From the NCBI GenBank assembly GCA_028583415.1, contig CM053270.1:49244663-49308662 (forward strand): a DNA stretch of 64,000 nt, in the 5' to 3' direction. The first letter of the stretch is position 1; each line of letters begins with the position of its first letter. Shown here piece after piece: positions 8,956-21,900 of the stretch. The translations under genes and the position numbers were made by a program. Under the pieces are notes generated by a model. The model saw only the letters and a list, made by a program, of their open reading frames with translations, was not told the DNA's origin and searched no databases. The DNA is from Protea cynaroides. Its lineage: Eukaryota; Streptophyta; Magnoliopsida; Proteales; Proteaceae.

Positions 8956-11900
8956 TGTAAGACCCCCATTTTGGCCTATTTCTCATCAAGGGCATTTTTG
9001 TCATTTTTTGGTCATGTTAGAATGTCTCTACCATTTTAGGTTATTATGAAATGAAAAAAAAATTGGGAAAAATTGTTAAGAGAATCGGGCTTGGGCCTAT
9101 AACTTTAGTTTTGTGATAGTGGGTTTTAATTTTGTTATTTAAATGGGCTTAGCTTAGGTGTTAGTGGGTTTTAGTTTTGTTTTCTTTTTGTTGTTTTGTT
9201 TTAGGCATTTGTTTATTATTGGGCCTTATGATAGAGTTTTTTTAATTCTTTTAGTTATTTGAGTCAATGGATTTGGGCTGGGTTTAAATTAGGTGTTAAT
9301 AGGCATTAGGCTAATGGGCTTGGGTTTGGGCTTAGGATATCAATTGTGTAGTAATCTTTTTTCTATCACATGTGTTGGGTTAAAAGGAGAGCAAGGGGAG
9401 GCATCTTGACCTTTGGATTAAGGGTTAGAAAAACTCTAGAAAATCAGAAAGAAAGAGAGGGTCGTAGGGGGATGTCTTGAGAAGTTAAGAGAGTGGAGAG
9501 ACAGCCGTGGGTGAGTAGAATGGAGAAGATGATAGAGAGAGGAAAACCCTGCACTAAAGGGGTTCTGATTCGGTGCAAGGGAGAGAGACGGCTGGGAGGA
9601 GTGAAGCCATAAGGCAATGCAGAGAAAGGGACAAAACACCAAGGTAAGAAGAAGAAGGCGGCATCGGCTGGAAAGAGAGTGAGAGAAATAAGGAGGAAGA
9701 AATGGCGGCAGCGGCAGAACAGAAAAAGAAGACAACACCCAACTGAGGATACCCACAAGAAGAAAAGAACCAAAACTGCTGTTGCTGCTGCTGATTCCGT
9801 TCATGTAGAAGGCGATTTTTTTTCTTCGATGGATTCACCCTTGTTCAACTGGAAGAGATTTTAAAAAGTGTTGATTCAAAACTGAAGTAGGTGAATGAAT
9901 TGTTGATAGAGAAGAGTTGTGAAACAGAGAACTTCACTGATACATCGAACCAAGATTGAGCTGCTACTGATGGTTGTATTGACGTGTATGACTTCATCTC
10001 ACCTCCGCCGATGATTGATTTGGGTCATCCCATGCTCATGCCGTGTTCGTTGCAGAGTGAGGAACGAAATCAATGGGAACCATCTCCTCCCGAAATAGAA
10101 TGTACCGACAGACTTATGATCAAAATTCTCAGAAGTTTAAAATATGGAGATTGCTTTCCCAGTGGTTGTGGCTTCTTCTCTGCCTTGGGAGCCATTACAG
10201 CAAAGAGATTAAGCTGAAGCTTTGAGTTGAGAGACAGAGAATCAATAGTGCAGACCCGAGGGGAGATTGAAAAGGAGGAGAAGATAGCAGAACCGGCAGG
10301 AGGAAAGAGAGAAGTAGGAAGGAAGAACAAACCTGCAGACTCAGGTAAGCATTCCCCTTTGTTCGTTATTTTATCACCTTACTTGCTATATTAAAACCTA
10401 GCCAATACCCTTGACCAAACAACCACCGACCACCGCAGCATCAACCCATCATCTCAAACCTGAACCTCCACCGAGAATCACCTAAGCAAACCCGCAAGCA
10501 CCTGATTTCACCCCTTATCAATCTACCATCCATCTTACCTGGTCCTCTACCTTACCTGTGGCCTGCTATAATCCCACCTCCCTTGCAATCTTCTTAACAC
10601 CTAAATCAGCCTTCCACATGGCCATCCACCTGTCCGCAAGTTAAAAGCCACCTCCACTCATCCATGCTCCAGCCAAAACCGACCTCAACCTTTCATCTTT
10701 CCTGACAACTTATCCCTTGAGAACCAGCGCATCTGTCCTAGCCACAACACCCAGCCAACCACTCGCTCCCCCACCTGTTAAAGCCATAACCCATCATCCA
10801 AGCAAGCCACCTCCTCCTATCCGTAACCAGCCACAGTATATCAAAACCATCACCACCATTACTTAATTAATCTCAAGGAGTCCAAAACCAAGCACCAAAA
10901 CCTAGCCGCCATTACCCAACTGATCTCTCAACCATCCAATCTCCATACCATTGATTTTTAAATTTTGATTTTGATTATGATTCATATATTGTGTTGATCT
11001 ATATTTAATGCTTTTTGACTTGGACCAACTTTAATGGGATTGGTTCTCTCCGGGTGGGATTGAGTAAATTTCATTGGGCTGGTTCAGTCCTATGGTGGGT
11101 TTGGTTTATCCATGGTGGGTTGGTCCAACCCCCCGAGGGTTAGTTCACTATCTTGCTTGTTTTCTCACAGGGCAGTTCGAGTGAGGTATGTGGCTCGGTT
11201 AAAATAGGTGTTGAGTTGTGATTTTCATGCCTTTTTTTTTCCTTCCCAGCTAGCTTTGGATGTGTAGATATTTCTGTTTTATTGTTATAGTTTTGATTTC
11301 ATTTGGCATATTGTCTCCTAGAGATGCTAGTTCTTAAGTGTTGTAGGAACTATTAGGTTTTTTTTTCTTATTTCTGCTCGTTTTTCCTCTTGCTGTCCTA
11401 TGATGTCTCGTATATTTCAGCAGTGTGACATGGTTCCACAGGGGGGTCAATGGTAATCCAATTGGGACTGGTTCAGCCCTTTGGTTGGTTTATTTTTAAT
11501 TGTATTGAGTGGGTTCTCTCCGTAGTGGGCTTGGTTTAATTACACTAGGCTGGTTCAACCCTATGATAGAGAATGCTTAACCATGATGAGTTGGTTCAAC
11601 CCATGGTGGGAATGGTTTAATGGTATTGAGTTTGTTTAGGATTTTTGTTTAGATTGGTTTAATCACACATGTTTCAACCTATGCTTGGTTTGGTTTGGAT
11701 TTAAGCCTATTTTTATTGCCTATTGTGTTGCTGTCCACATGAGGATGATTATTTATAGGTTCATGTTGTATATGTATCATGCGATGGTAGGAATCATGTT
11801 TGACTCCAACCTAGTCATCGTTCATTTATAGATTGAGGGCATTTCGTCTCCCATGTTTGGGAGTTGGTCTGTGGACCAGTCATTTTCAGAATGTTACTTT

Positions 11901-13064
11901 ACCCTTGCCGAGTGCGAGGAGTTGAGGTCCGAGTACCTCTTGAGTGATGCCTTGTCGAGTGCGAGGAGTCGAGGTCCGAGTACCTCTTGAGTGATGCCTT
12001 GTCGAGTGCGAAGAGTCGAGGTCCGAGTACCTCTTGAGTGATGCCTTGCCGAGTGCGAGGAATCGAGGTCCGAGTACCACTTGAGTGATGCCTTGCCGAG
12101 TGCGAGGAGTCAAGGTCCGAGTACCTCTTGAGTTTGCTTTGCTGAGTGCAAGGAGTCGAGGTCCGAGTACCTCTTGAGTGATGCCTTGCCGCGTGCGAGG
12201 AGTTGAGGTCCGAGTACCTCTTGAGTTTGCCTTGCCGAGTGCGGGGAGCTGAGGTCCGAGCACCTCTTGAGTGATGCCATGTGGGGTCCAGCAGCCCATT
12301 AACTGTTGGGAACTACGTTTGACCTGATTCTCTTAAGAGATACGTAGGCAGCGGGAAGTGGAGAACTCTGAGTAGTTCACCCTTCGCGCACGGTCACACG
12401 TGCTTCCTTTGTCAAGGGAGCACCTCACACACAACCACAACCACAACCACGCTCGAACTACGTTTTGACTGATTCCCTCCGCACAGGGATACATAGGCGG
12501 CTTGATCTCGAGTTCGATCATCTATTATCTGTTGTATTTTCCGTGTTATTCATTCTTTTAATTCATTATTTGTTTATTCATGATTATTTCATTTTTTTAA
12601 TCCATTCATTTGTTCATTGATCCATTTATTGTCTGTTGACTTGTATTTTATTTTTTCAAGTCTATGTGGCGGCACCCTGAGTTAGAACAACTTAGAAACT
12701 TGGTCTAGGGTTCCCCATTTGCCTAGTTAGGTTAAATTGAATGACCTGAACATACATAAGTTTCAAGAATGTAGGAAAGGATAGGACAGAAGGAGACCGG
12801 TCCATTGATCGGGCGAGTCGGGTGCCTAACACCTTCCCAACTCGTAACTTGACACTTACCCTTCCCTGGTAAGACTAGAAGCCAATCCATTCAGCATGAG
12901 TCATAGTGTCTCTCCAAGTGAGAAACCATTTATAGGTCCTAGACCTTATCTAGGTGGCGACTCCATATTTTACTCCATCCATTGGCGTGGATGGACAAAG
13001 TAACCAAGGCGAGAGCCTAATTTTGATTTCGTGAAGGATCATATGAAAATCCATTATCCTCACA
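8956..13064 (+). repeat. 5' LTR of the LARD
   Basis: It aligns along its length with 18960-23032. Landmarks are a purine-rich block at 9400-9760, C-rich text at 10390-10950, GGTTCAACCC-type phrases at 11040-11660, a 47-bp tandem array at 11903-12280, and an AC-rich stretch near 12430. Open frames here (for example minus-strand Ser/Leu/Pro-rich ones at 9436-9838) reflect composition. Confidence 0.9.
11903..12280 (+). repeat. 47-bp tandem repeat, eight copies, in the LARD 5' LTR
   Basis: The unit begins CCTTGCCGAGTGCGAGGAG and continues through GAGGTCCGAGTACCTCTTGA. The 3' LTR has seven copies (21916-22243), so one unit was gained or lost after insertion. Confidence 0.9.
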
Positions 13065-13065
13065 G

Positions 13066-13083
13066 TGGCGACTCCGCTGGGGA
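13066..13083 (+). other. Primer-binding site of the LARD
   Basis: TGGCGACTCCGCTGGGGA begins one base after the 5' LTR. This is the primer-site type of Tat/Ogre elements, usually attributed to a tRNA-Arg. The tRNA identity is from memory. Confidence 0.7.
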
Positions 13084-15350
13084 ATCATGTTAGACTCCGA
13101 ATTCTGTCCTTTGCTTTCCTTTCCCCTTTTGTATATTTAGGTCGATGTATTTTGTAGGTTTACTTGGTGTAAATTGTTGTATTTTATTTCTTGTAAATAT
13201 ATGTGTTGTAGCTTAAATGTTTACATTTCGTGTTTCCTATAAATACTCATAGCATGTTGTAAATACCCGTATGTTGTTTACATGTAAATTCTTGTATCTT
13301 GGTTTCTTGTAAATACCTGTGGTTTAGCTTGTTGTAGACTCTTGTATATAACATGTTGTAAATAATTGTTTTAGTTTGTTGTAAATACTTGGATGTTAGG
13401 TGGATGTAAATACTTGTTTGTTAATTTCCATTTTTGCATCTTGCATTGCAATTGTGAGGATGAGATCAACCAAACCTCGTGGTTAGTTGGAACGGACCCA
13501 TTATGTATATTTTGGGCAGCCCTCCGACGAAGCCACAACCTTGATCTAGTACCTTCGAGTATATAAAGGATGCCCGTACCTGCGACTCATTTTGTTTATA
13601 CGGGTGATAGGTATATTTTGCATCCCGTCAAGGTAGCCTGCCGGTCCTATAACCACCTATCATGCATCATTTGACATAGAACCTACACTTAGGTCTCTAC
13701 ACTGACATCATCTTGGGGTACAAGAAAGAATAATGCTATAGACTTATTTCGCCTATCACACCCAATTTTTGATAACCGAACATGATTCGTTTTCCTTGTT
13801 GATACCCTTTCATAGATGGCACAACACGTGGGTATGCGAAACTATACTGATCACTCAGCATATTTTCGTCATCCGTATGTCGTACCTTCTATGCTTGGAG
13901 TATCAACCTCGAGAGCAAACCAAGTAATTTATCACGAACTGATTATGTGATAGAAGAACTGTCCATAGTTTTGTCCCTTCTTGGTGACCTTATGCTTGCT
14001 GATCGCTTGTATTTATCTTTCAAATCAGCATATTTTGTTCGAATTTTTTAGGTCAAACCAGTTTTGTGTCTTTGGATTCTGGGACAAAAGTATAACTTGG
14101 TAAAGATGCATGCTGTCCATTATCCAAGGGTACAATGCCGTTTGATTCAGAAAATCCGACCAAAATATATTTGATTTGACTCATACTACAAGTGAACTAA
14201 CTTTGTTTGGTTGAGTCATCCTTGCTTGTGTATGTTTGTATATTTTCCAATCCAAATTCTTTTTTGTTCATTTATTTATTTTTATGAGTCATTCGGATCT
14301 GTGATCAATCAAGTTAATCAAGTCTCCATTCTTTAGAGTTGGTCAGTGTCACTTCTCTCAGTCAACTGATGTCTCCATCCTTAAGAGTCGGTTCAATGCT
14401 AGGATATTCGTCAGTCAAGGTCTCGATCACGAGCTAGCCAATGACTTGTCTCAAGTTAATTATTTTCTCCACTCCTCTGTATCATTGTTTTTCTAGATCA
14501 GAATTTTCTCTGTCCTCCCGAGTCAAGGATCCTTCCTCTAGGAGATTTCTCGGAGTCATTACTGTTATGCTAAGTATGATCTCAAATATTCCATTGATCA
14601 AGAAACCATGAACCTTTGAGGGGCCAAGTGGCCAAGATGAATGATATCCCTGAATTCCCTGACTATCAAAGTCGATATCGGATTCCTAGGATTGGCCCAC
14701 CCACCTCCCGATATCCACGTTCAAGAGAACTTTGTGTTCCATCATGCCCAACAGTGAGGCAATTCAATAATGAGCATTAATAGTCCCAACAGGGGCAAGG
14801 AATTGAATGATAAATACCAATATTTGTCAGGTGGACGTGATGACTCTTACTGGTGGAAACCGGAACAGAGACTAGGTCCCACAACAATTGTTTTTTCTCA
14901 CTAGCAGTGTTGTATCCAATTGAGGTGCTCAGACGGATTCATTTTGTCCGAACTTGCTATCATCTGAAACTGATAGGTCAGCCATGTCTGGGCCTAAGTC
15001 CAATGTGTGTATAGAGAGTCCAGTTCAAATCTGCTATATCAAATGTCAAGTTTGTCCCAGTTGGGGTTTCATTGCTAAGCTAACTTACTTTAAAAAATTT
15101 CCAATTTTTCCAAGCTTGTTGCTTCTTCCTATTCCATTTTCCCTATTAATTCTGATTCTGATGATGATTTAGATGATGAGCCATCACCTGAACTTCTACT
15201 CCACCTGGCCTTAAAAGAAAAGAAAGCCCAACCCGTCTGTGAAGACTTCAAATGATAAATTTTGGGACAGAAGAGTACCCACGTGCTCAAGCTTCTTACA
15301 AGAGTATTTTATTGACATTGGGGTGTCTTGTGAGTTGATCTTGGGTCAGG
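13084..15350 (+). other. LARD internal region, no recognisable gene
   Basis: AT-rich sequence with a TTGTAAAT-rich stretch at about 13180-13420. No gag, protease or reverse transcriptase motif is readable, and no long open frame exists on either strand. Confidence 0.6.
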
Positions 15351-15640
15351 GGCAGCATGATTGGGGCAAAACACAGGAGTTGTGCGACCATTTTTGGATT
15401 ATCAGACATAGGTCTTGTCTTTACCATCCTCAGATGAATTGGGGCAGTTGAAGCAACACAAAGAATGTGAAGGTTGAGGACTCCCACTGGGGCAACATCT
15501 CATTTCTTTGGTTTATGACATGGAGACAGTACTTCCTGCCGAATTAGAGATGCCATCTCTGAGAGTCTTCATTTCGAGCTAGCTTCTAGAAGTAGAAAGG
15601 TTTTGTTTCCAGTATGAAGAAGTGTTTGGTCAGTCTGGAG
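15350..15640 (+). pseudogene. Relic of Tat-type integrase C-terminal region
   Basis: Broken reading in several frames. YHPQMN and then KNVKVED (about 15420-15480) match the integrase YHPQTNG..EA.NKNVK box. SLVYDMETVLPAELEMPSLR (about 15507-15566) matches the segment of Tat/Athila pol that follows the integrase core. Stops and frameshifts interrupt it. It shows the LARD descends from a coding Tat element rather than being unrelated DNA between LTRs. Confidence 0.75.
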
Positions 15641-15654
15641 CAGTATTTTGTATA

Positions 15655-16160
15655 GCCCCCACATCCAAAAAAAAAAAATAAAATAAAAAGACAAAAAAAA
15701 AAAGGGGAAAGAAAGAAAGAAAAAAAAAGAGATAGAAAAAAAAAACAAAAAAATAAATACAAAAAATATAGAGGATGTTGGGAGGCATTTTCCCTTGGAG
15801 TCTGGAGGTGAGCGTGCTCATATTATTGTGCTTCACATGGAGGCATTGTTTGTAGAGTTGGTGGTGAGCCTGCTCATTCTGTGAAGTGGCATTTGGGGTA
15901 ATCTTTACATCCATTCCAAAAAAATCAAGAGAAAATGTGCAAAAGTGAGGATGTTGGGAGGTACTTTCCTTTAAAGTCTGGTGACGAGCCTGCTCATCTT
16001 TTTGTGCCTTACAGTGGAGGCATTTCCCCCAGGAGTTTGAAGTGAGTCTATTTGTTTTGTGAAGTGGTACTTAGAGTAATACCCACATCCATCTAGAAAA
16101 AAATAAAAAAAGGAAAAGGAAGAAAGGAGAGTTATTCAAAGTCAGGATGTAGGATGGTGA
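15655..16160 (+). repeat. A-rich tracts with ~180-bp imperfect repeats in the LARD
   Basis: A-rich runs at 15667-15770, 15916-15935 and 16096-16130 alternate with phrases such as GGATGTTGGGAGG (15772 and 15949) and GAGCCTGCTCAT. About 2.5 imperfect units. Polylysine or polyphenylalanine frames here are meaningless. Confidence 0.7.
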
Positions 16161-17430
16161 CATATCCCTTTGTGAGCCCAGTTATTTGTCATGTTTCATG
16201 ACGTTGGTTGGTCTAGATTTTCGATTATGGCCGCTACATCCCGCCTCTCCAGGAGGTGGTCTCATCACTTTATCATTATCAGAAGATGATTTCAATTCGG
16301 CTAATAGGCTCTTTCTCCCGTCCATCAATCCGACGGATTTTCAAGAGCCTCCATCACAAAGCCCTTCTCTTCAATCATTTTTTTATGATGTTGTCTCTTG
16401 TGAGCACGTCACTCTTTTGCAATAATAGATGCGTCAATAATCTGGCTGGAATTTCTATCTGTCGTTCATCACTTCAGCGACGTCCAAGAATTCCAAGAGC
16501 CCTTCTCTTCAAGCAGCCGTAAGTGATGATTCTCCAGTGAGTTCATCATTCTACATTATAAACCCTCACTCTCCCAATGGTGGACCCATGTGGGCAGTCT
16601 TCTCATCAGTCCAGTTGGACCTTTCATTATCATGCTTGTCTATAGACCTAGAGGTTTTACGCCCAGACATAGTCATGCCTGCTTCGGCATTAAGTTTATA
16701 GCTTGCTGGGATTTATTTTAATCTGAGCATTTACAAGAGGAGAAACATTGTTTGGTGTTGTTCTTAACGTTGGTGTGGGGCTGTGTCTCCTTAAGGTTAC
16801 TTTCAGTGAGGGTTCAAATAGTCATCGACGTGTTAAATATTGTGTAGTTATGAATTTAGACACTAGGGCAAGGTGACCCGAAGCTTAGCGAATATATAGG
16901 TGGTAGTTCTCTGTGAGTTTTAGACCGTACCCTTATGCCCAGGCCCGTTGGTGGTACCTTTGCTATAGTGAGACCCAGTCATTTATTTGATCAGGTGTGG
17001 AGCCATTGAGATCTGCCGAGCATATGAGAATTCAAAGCATTCTCCATTATCTCTCCTAAAGGAAGGAACCACCTCTCCCAAGCGAATTTCATTCAAGAAG
17101 TTGATCAAGTCATTTCATCTTGCTTTCTCCCAGAATTCAAAGCAATATTTGTTTGCAGAATAATCTCTTCAATCATTGTAAGTTTTCTTTATTGTAGGGA
17201 GGAATCCCTTCTCATTATCTCATGTTTGGTCCAGCTAGATTCATCAAGTTGCTATTTGCTTCATCAGAGCCTCGTTGTCGTATTCCTCGTGACAATTCTA
17301 AGTCTCTGATTTAATGATTTTCTTAAAGTTGCCAATGTCAAAATGTCAGATCATCTATTTTTTGAGAATCTTTTGATTGTGCTGTTGTGAGTGCATATTC
17401 TAGCCTAAAGTGGCTATCAAGGCCTTGTTG
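16160..17430 (+). other. LARD internal region, nothing recognised
   Basis: Non-repetitive sequence. Two short frames (16186-16522) show no motif and no family I know. Confidence 0.5.
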
Positions 17431-17880
17431 TCCATTGCCGATGTTGTCGTCAGATACCTTGAGGGGTGATTCTGATCTCTATTTATCGTCGGTGCACTTA
17501 GTCGAGTGTTTCCGATTGTATTTGTCGATGTTGTCGTCAGATACCTTGAGGGGTGATTCTGATGTTCTTTTTGCCGTCGGAACACTTAGTCAAGTGCTCC
17601 GATTGTGTTTGTCAGATACCCTGAGGGGTGATTCTGATCTTTATTTGCCGTCGGGACACTTAGTCAAGTGCCTCGATTGTGTTTGTCAGATACCTTGAGG
17701 GGTGATTCTGATTTCTTTTTACCGTCGGAGTACTTAGTTAAGTGATCCGATTGTGTTCGTCAGACGCCTTGGCGGGTGTTTTGATTAGTTGTCGTCGTCA
17801 GACACCTTGGCGGGTGATCTGGTCGTTTTTTTTCTCGAACACCTTGGCGGGTGATTCGAGCTTGTCAAAATGTCTAGTCA
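17430..17880 (+). repeat. Tandem repeat of ~85 bp in the LARD 3' region
   Basis: Repeated phrases are GTCAGATACCTTGAGGGG, TGATTCTGAT and CGGAACACTTAGTCAAGTG, about five imperfect units. Confidence 0.85.
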
Positions 17881-18870
17881 GATGTTTTGATTCCTTTTAG
17901 AACGCTTAGTCAAGCGCTCTAATCTGATCTTTCTCTCGCCAATGCCTAGTTAGGTATGCTGATTCCTTGACGGAACATCTAGTCAGAATGTTCTGTTTTT
18001 CATCGGAATGCTTAGTCAAGCACTCCACTTTGCTTTTTTTCGTCGAAACACTTAGTCAAGTGCTTCGATTAGATTCATTTTTCCTCGTCAGCGTCTAGTC
18101 AGGTATGCTGATTCCTTAACGGAACATCTAGTCAGAATGTTCTGTTTCTCATCGGAATGCTTAGTCAAGCACTCTATTTTTTCTTTTTTTCATCGGAACA
18201 CTTAGTCAAGTGCTTCGATTAGATTCATTTTTCCTCGTCAGCGCCTAGTCAGGTATGCTGATTCCTTGATGGAACGTCTAGTCAGAATATTCTGTTTCTC
18301 ATCGGAATGCTTAGTCAAGCACTCCATCTTTGCTTTTTTTTTTCGTCGGAACACTTAGTCAAGTGCTTCGATTAGATTCATTTTTCCTCATCAGCGCCTA
18401 GTCAGGTATGCTGATTCCTTGACGGAACATCTAGTCAGAATGTTCTGTTTCTCATCGGAATGCTTAGTCAAGCACTCCATTTTTGCTTTTTTTCGTCGGA
18501 ACACTTAGTCAAGTGCTTCGATTAGATTCATTTTTCCTCGTCAGCGCCTAGTCAGGTATGCTGATTCCTTGACGGAACGTCTAGTCAGAATGTTCTGTTT
18601 CATCGGAATGCTTAGTCAAGCACTCATTTTTTGCTTCTTTCTTCGTCGGAACGTTTAGTCAAGTACTCCGATTAGATTCATTTTTCCTCATCAGCGCCTA
18701 GTCAGGTATGCTGATTCCTTGACGGAACGTCTAGTCAGAATGTTCTGTTTCTCGTCGAAATGCTTAGTCAAGCACTCCGATTAAATTCTTTTTTCCTCGT
18801 CAGCGCCTAGTCAGGTACGCTGATTCCTCTGACGGAACATCTAGTCAGAATGTTCTGTTTCCCCCTCTTT
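17880..18870 (+). repeat. Tandem repeat of ~150 bp in the LARD 3' region
   Basis: About six units, each with CTTAGTCAAGCACTC, CTTAGTCAAGTGCTTCGATT, CGCCTAGTCAGGTATGCTG and CTAGTCAGAATGTTCTG. They share the TAGTCA core with the preceding shorter repeat and look like a higher-order form of it. Tandem arrays before the 3' LTR are a known feature of Tat/Ogre elements. Confidence 0.9.
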
Positions 18871-18943
18871 TCGTTTTGTGCAATTTTCATGGACCAAAAT
18901 GCGGTCTTCTCTTTTCTTCGCCCTCATTCACTTTGAATTTTGG

Positions 18944-18958
18944 CCGAAGAGGGGCATT
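18944..18958 (+). other. Polypurine tract of the LARD
   Basis: CCGAAGAGGGGCATT directly before the 3' LTR start at 18960, typical of the Tat group. Confidence 0.75.
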
Positions 18959-18959
18959 C

Positions 18960-21900
18960 TGTAAGACCCCCATTTTGGCCTATTTCTCATCAAGGGCATT
19001 TTTGTCATTTTTTGGTCATGTTAGAATGTCTCTACCATTTTAGGTTATTATGAAATGACAAAAAAAAAAAGGGAAAAATTGTTAAGAGAATCGGGCTTGG
19101 GCCTATAACTTTAGTTTTGTGGTAGTGGGTTTTAATTTTGTTATTTAAATGGGCTTAGCTTAGGTGTTAGTGGGTTTTAGTTTTGTTTTCTTTTTGTTGT
19201 TTTGTTTTAGGAATTTGTTTATTATTGGGCCTTATGATAGAGTTTTTTTAAATTCTTTTAGTTATTTGAGTCAATGGATTTGGGCTGGGTTTAAATTAGG
19301 TGTTAATAGGCATTAGGCTAATGGGCTTGGGTTTGGGCTTAGGATATCAATTGTGTAGTAATCCTTTTTCTATCACATGTGTTGGGTTAAAAGGAGAGCA
19401 AGGGGAGGCATCTTGACCTTTGGATTAAGGGTTAGAAAAAATCTAGAAAATCAGAAAGAAAGAGAGGGTCATAGGGGGATGTCTTGAGAAGTTAAGAGAG
19501 TGGAGAGACAGCCGTGGGTGAGTAGAATGGAGAAGATGATAGAGAGAGGAAAACCCTGCACTAAAGGGGTTCTGATTCGGTGCAAGGGAGAGAGACGGCT
19601 GGGAGGAGTGAAGCCATAAGGCAATGCAGAGAAAGGGACGAAACACCAAGGTAAGAAGAAGAAGGCGGCATCGGCTGGAAAGAGAGTGAGAGAAATAAGG
19701 AGGAAGAAATGGCGGCAGCGGTAGAACAGAAAAAGAAGACAACACCCAACTGAGGATACCCACAAGAAGAAAAGAACCAAAACTGTTGTTGCTGCTGCTG
19801 ATTCCGTTCATGTAGAAGGCGATTTTTTTTCTTCGATGGATTCACCCTTGTTCAACTGGAAGAGATTTTAAAAAGTGTTGATTCAAAACTGGAGTAGGTG
19901 AATGAATTGTTGATAGAGAAGAGTTGTGAAACAGAGAACTTCACTGATACATCGAACCAAGATTGAGCTGCTACTGATGGTTGTATTGACGTATATGACT
20001 TCATCTCACCTCCGCCGATGATTGATTTGGGTCATCCCATGCTCATGCCGTGTTCGTTGCAAAGTGAGGAATGAAATCAATGGGAACCATCTCCTCCCGA
20101 AATAGAATGTACCGACAGACTTATGATCAGAATTCTCAGAAGTTTAAAATATAAAATATGGAGATTGCTTTCCCAGTGGCTGTGGCTTCTTCTCTGCCTT
20201 GGGAGCCATTACAGCAAAGAGATTAAGCTGAAGCTGAGAGTTGAGAGACAGAGAATCAATAGAGTAGACCCGAGGGGAGATTGAAAAGGAGGAGAAGATA
20301 GCAGAACTGGCAGGAGGAAAGAGAGAAGTAGGAAGGAAGAACAAACCTGCAGACTCAGGTAAGAATTCCCCTTTGTTCGTTATTTTATCACCTTACTTGC
20401 TATATTAAAACCTAGCCAATACCCTTGACCAAACAACCACCGACCACCGCAGCATCAACCCATCATCTCAAACCTGAACCTCCACCGAGAATCACCTAAG
20501 CAAACCCACAAGCACCTGATTTCACCCTTTATCAATCTACCATCCATCTCACCTAGTCCTCTACCTTACCCGTGGCCTGCTATAATCCCACCTCCATTGC
20601 AATCTCCTTAACACCTAAATCAGCCTTCCACATAGCCATCCACCTGTCCGCAAGTTAAAAGCCACCTCCACTCATCCATGCTCCAGCCAAAACCGACCTC
20701 AACCTTTCATCTTTCCTGACAACTCATCCCTTGAGAACCAGCACATCTGTCCTAGCCACAACACCCAGCCAACCACTCGCTCCCCCACCTGTTAAAGCCA
20801 TAACCCATCATCCAAGCAAGCCACCTCCTCCTATCCGTAACCAGCCATAGTATATCAAAACCATCACCACCATTACTTAATTAATCTCAAGGAGTCCAAA
20901 ACCAAGCACCAAAACCTAGCCGCCATTACCCAACTGATCTCTCAACCATCCAATCTCCATACCATTGATTTTTAAATTTTGATTTTGATTATGATTCATA
21001 TATTGTGTTGATCTATATTTAAGGCTTTTTGACTTGGACCAACTTTAATGGGATTGGTTTTCTCCGGGTGGGATTGAGTTAATTTCATTGGCTGGTTCAG
21101 TCCTATGGTGGGTTTGGTTTATCCGTGGTGGGTTGGTCCAACCCCCCGAGGGTTAGTTCACTATCTTGCTTGTTTTCTCACAGGGCAGTTCGAGTGAGGT
21201 ATGTGGCTCGATTAAAATAGGTGTTGAGTTGTGATTTTCATGCCTTTTTTTTTTCCTTCCCAACTAGCTTTGGATGTGTAGATATTTCTATTTTATTGTT
21301 ATAGTTTTGATTTCATTTGGCATATTGTCTCCTAGCGATGCTAGTTCTTAAGTGTTGTAGGAACTATTAGGTTTTTTTTCTTATTTCTGCTCGTTTTTCC
21401 TCTTGCTGTCCTATGATGTCTCGTATATTTCAGCAATGCGACATGGTTCCACAGGGGGTCAATGGTAATCCATTTGGGACTGGTTCAGCCCTTTGGTTGG
21501 TTTATTTTTAATTGTATTGAGTGGGTTCTCTCCGTAGTGGGCTTGGTTTAATTACACTAGGCTGGTTCAACCCTATGATAGAGAATGCTTAACCATGATG
21601 AGTTGGTTCAACCCATGGTGGGAGTGGTTTAATGGTATTGAGTTTGTTTAGGATTTTTGTTTGGATTGGTTTAATCACACCTGTTTCAACTTATGCTTGG
21701 TTTGGTTTGGATTTAAGCCTATTTTTATTGCCTATTGTGTTGCTATCCACATGAGGGTGATTATTTATAGGTTCATGTTGTATATGTATCATGCGATGGT
21801 AGGAATCATGTTTGATCTCCAACCTAGTCATCGTTCATTTATAGATTGAGGGCATTTCGTCTCCCATGTTTGGGAGTTGGTCTGTGGACCAGTCATTTTC

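Noticed and set aside
9436..9838. Minus-strand Ser/Leu/Pro-rich frames, repeated at 19443-19845
   Set aside because: They lie in the purine-rich part of the LARD LTR; repeated only because the LTR is repeated, with no motif or codon signal.
11886..12299. Minus-strand repetitive protein (GITQEVLGP-type repeats), also 21912-22487
   Set aside because: It is the translation of the 47-bp LTR minisatellite, whose unit number and frame differ between the two LTRs.
12420..12460. Possible tRNA or telomere-like AC-rich repeat
   Set aside because: A short ACAACC run without cloverleaf or telomere unit; present in both LARD LTRs.
15660..15770. Possible poly(A) tail of a LINE or processed gene
   Set aside because: No LINE or gene sequence precedes it and similar A-rich tracts recur within the LARD repeat units.
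17430..18870. CRISPR-like array
   Set aside because: Repeat units are long and contiguous without unique spacers, inside a plant LTR element.
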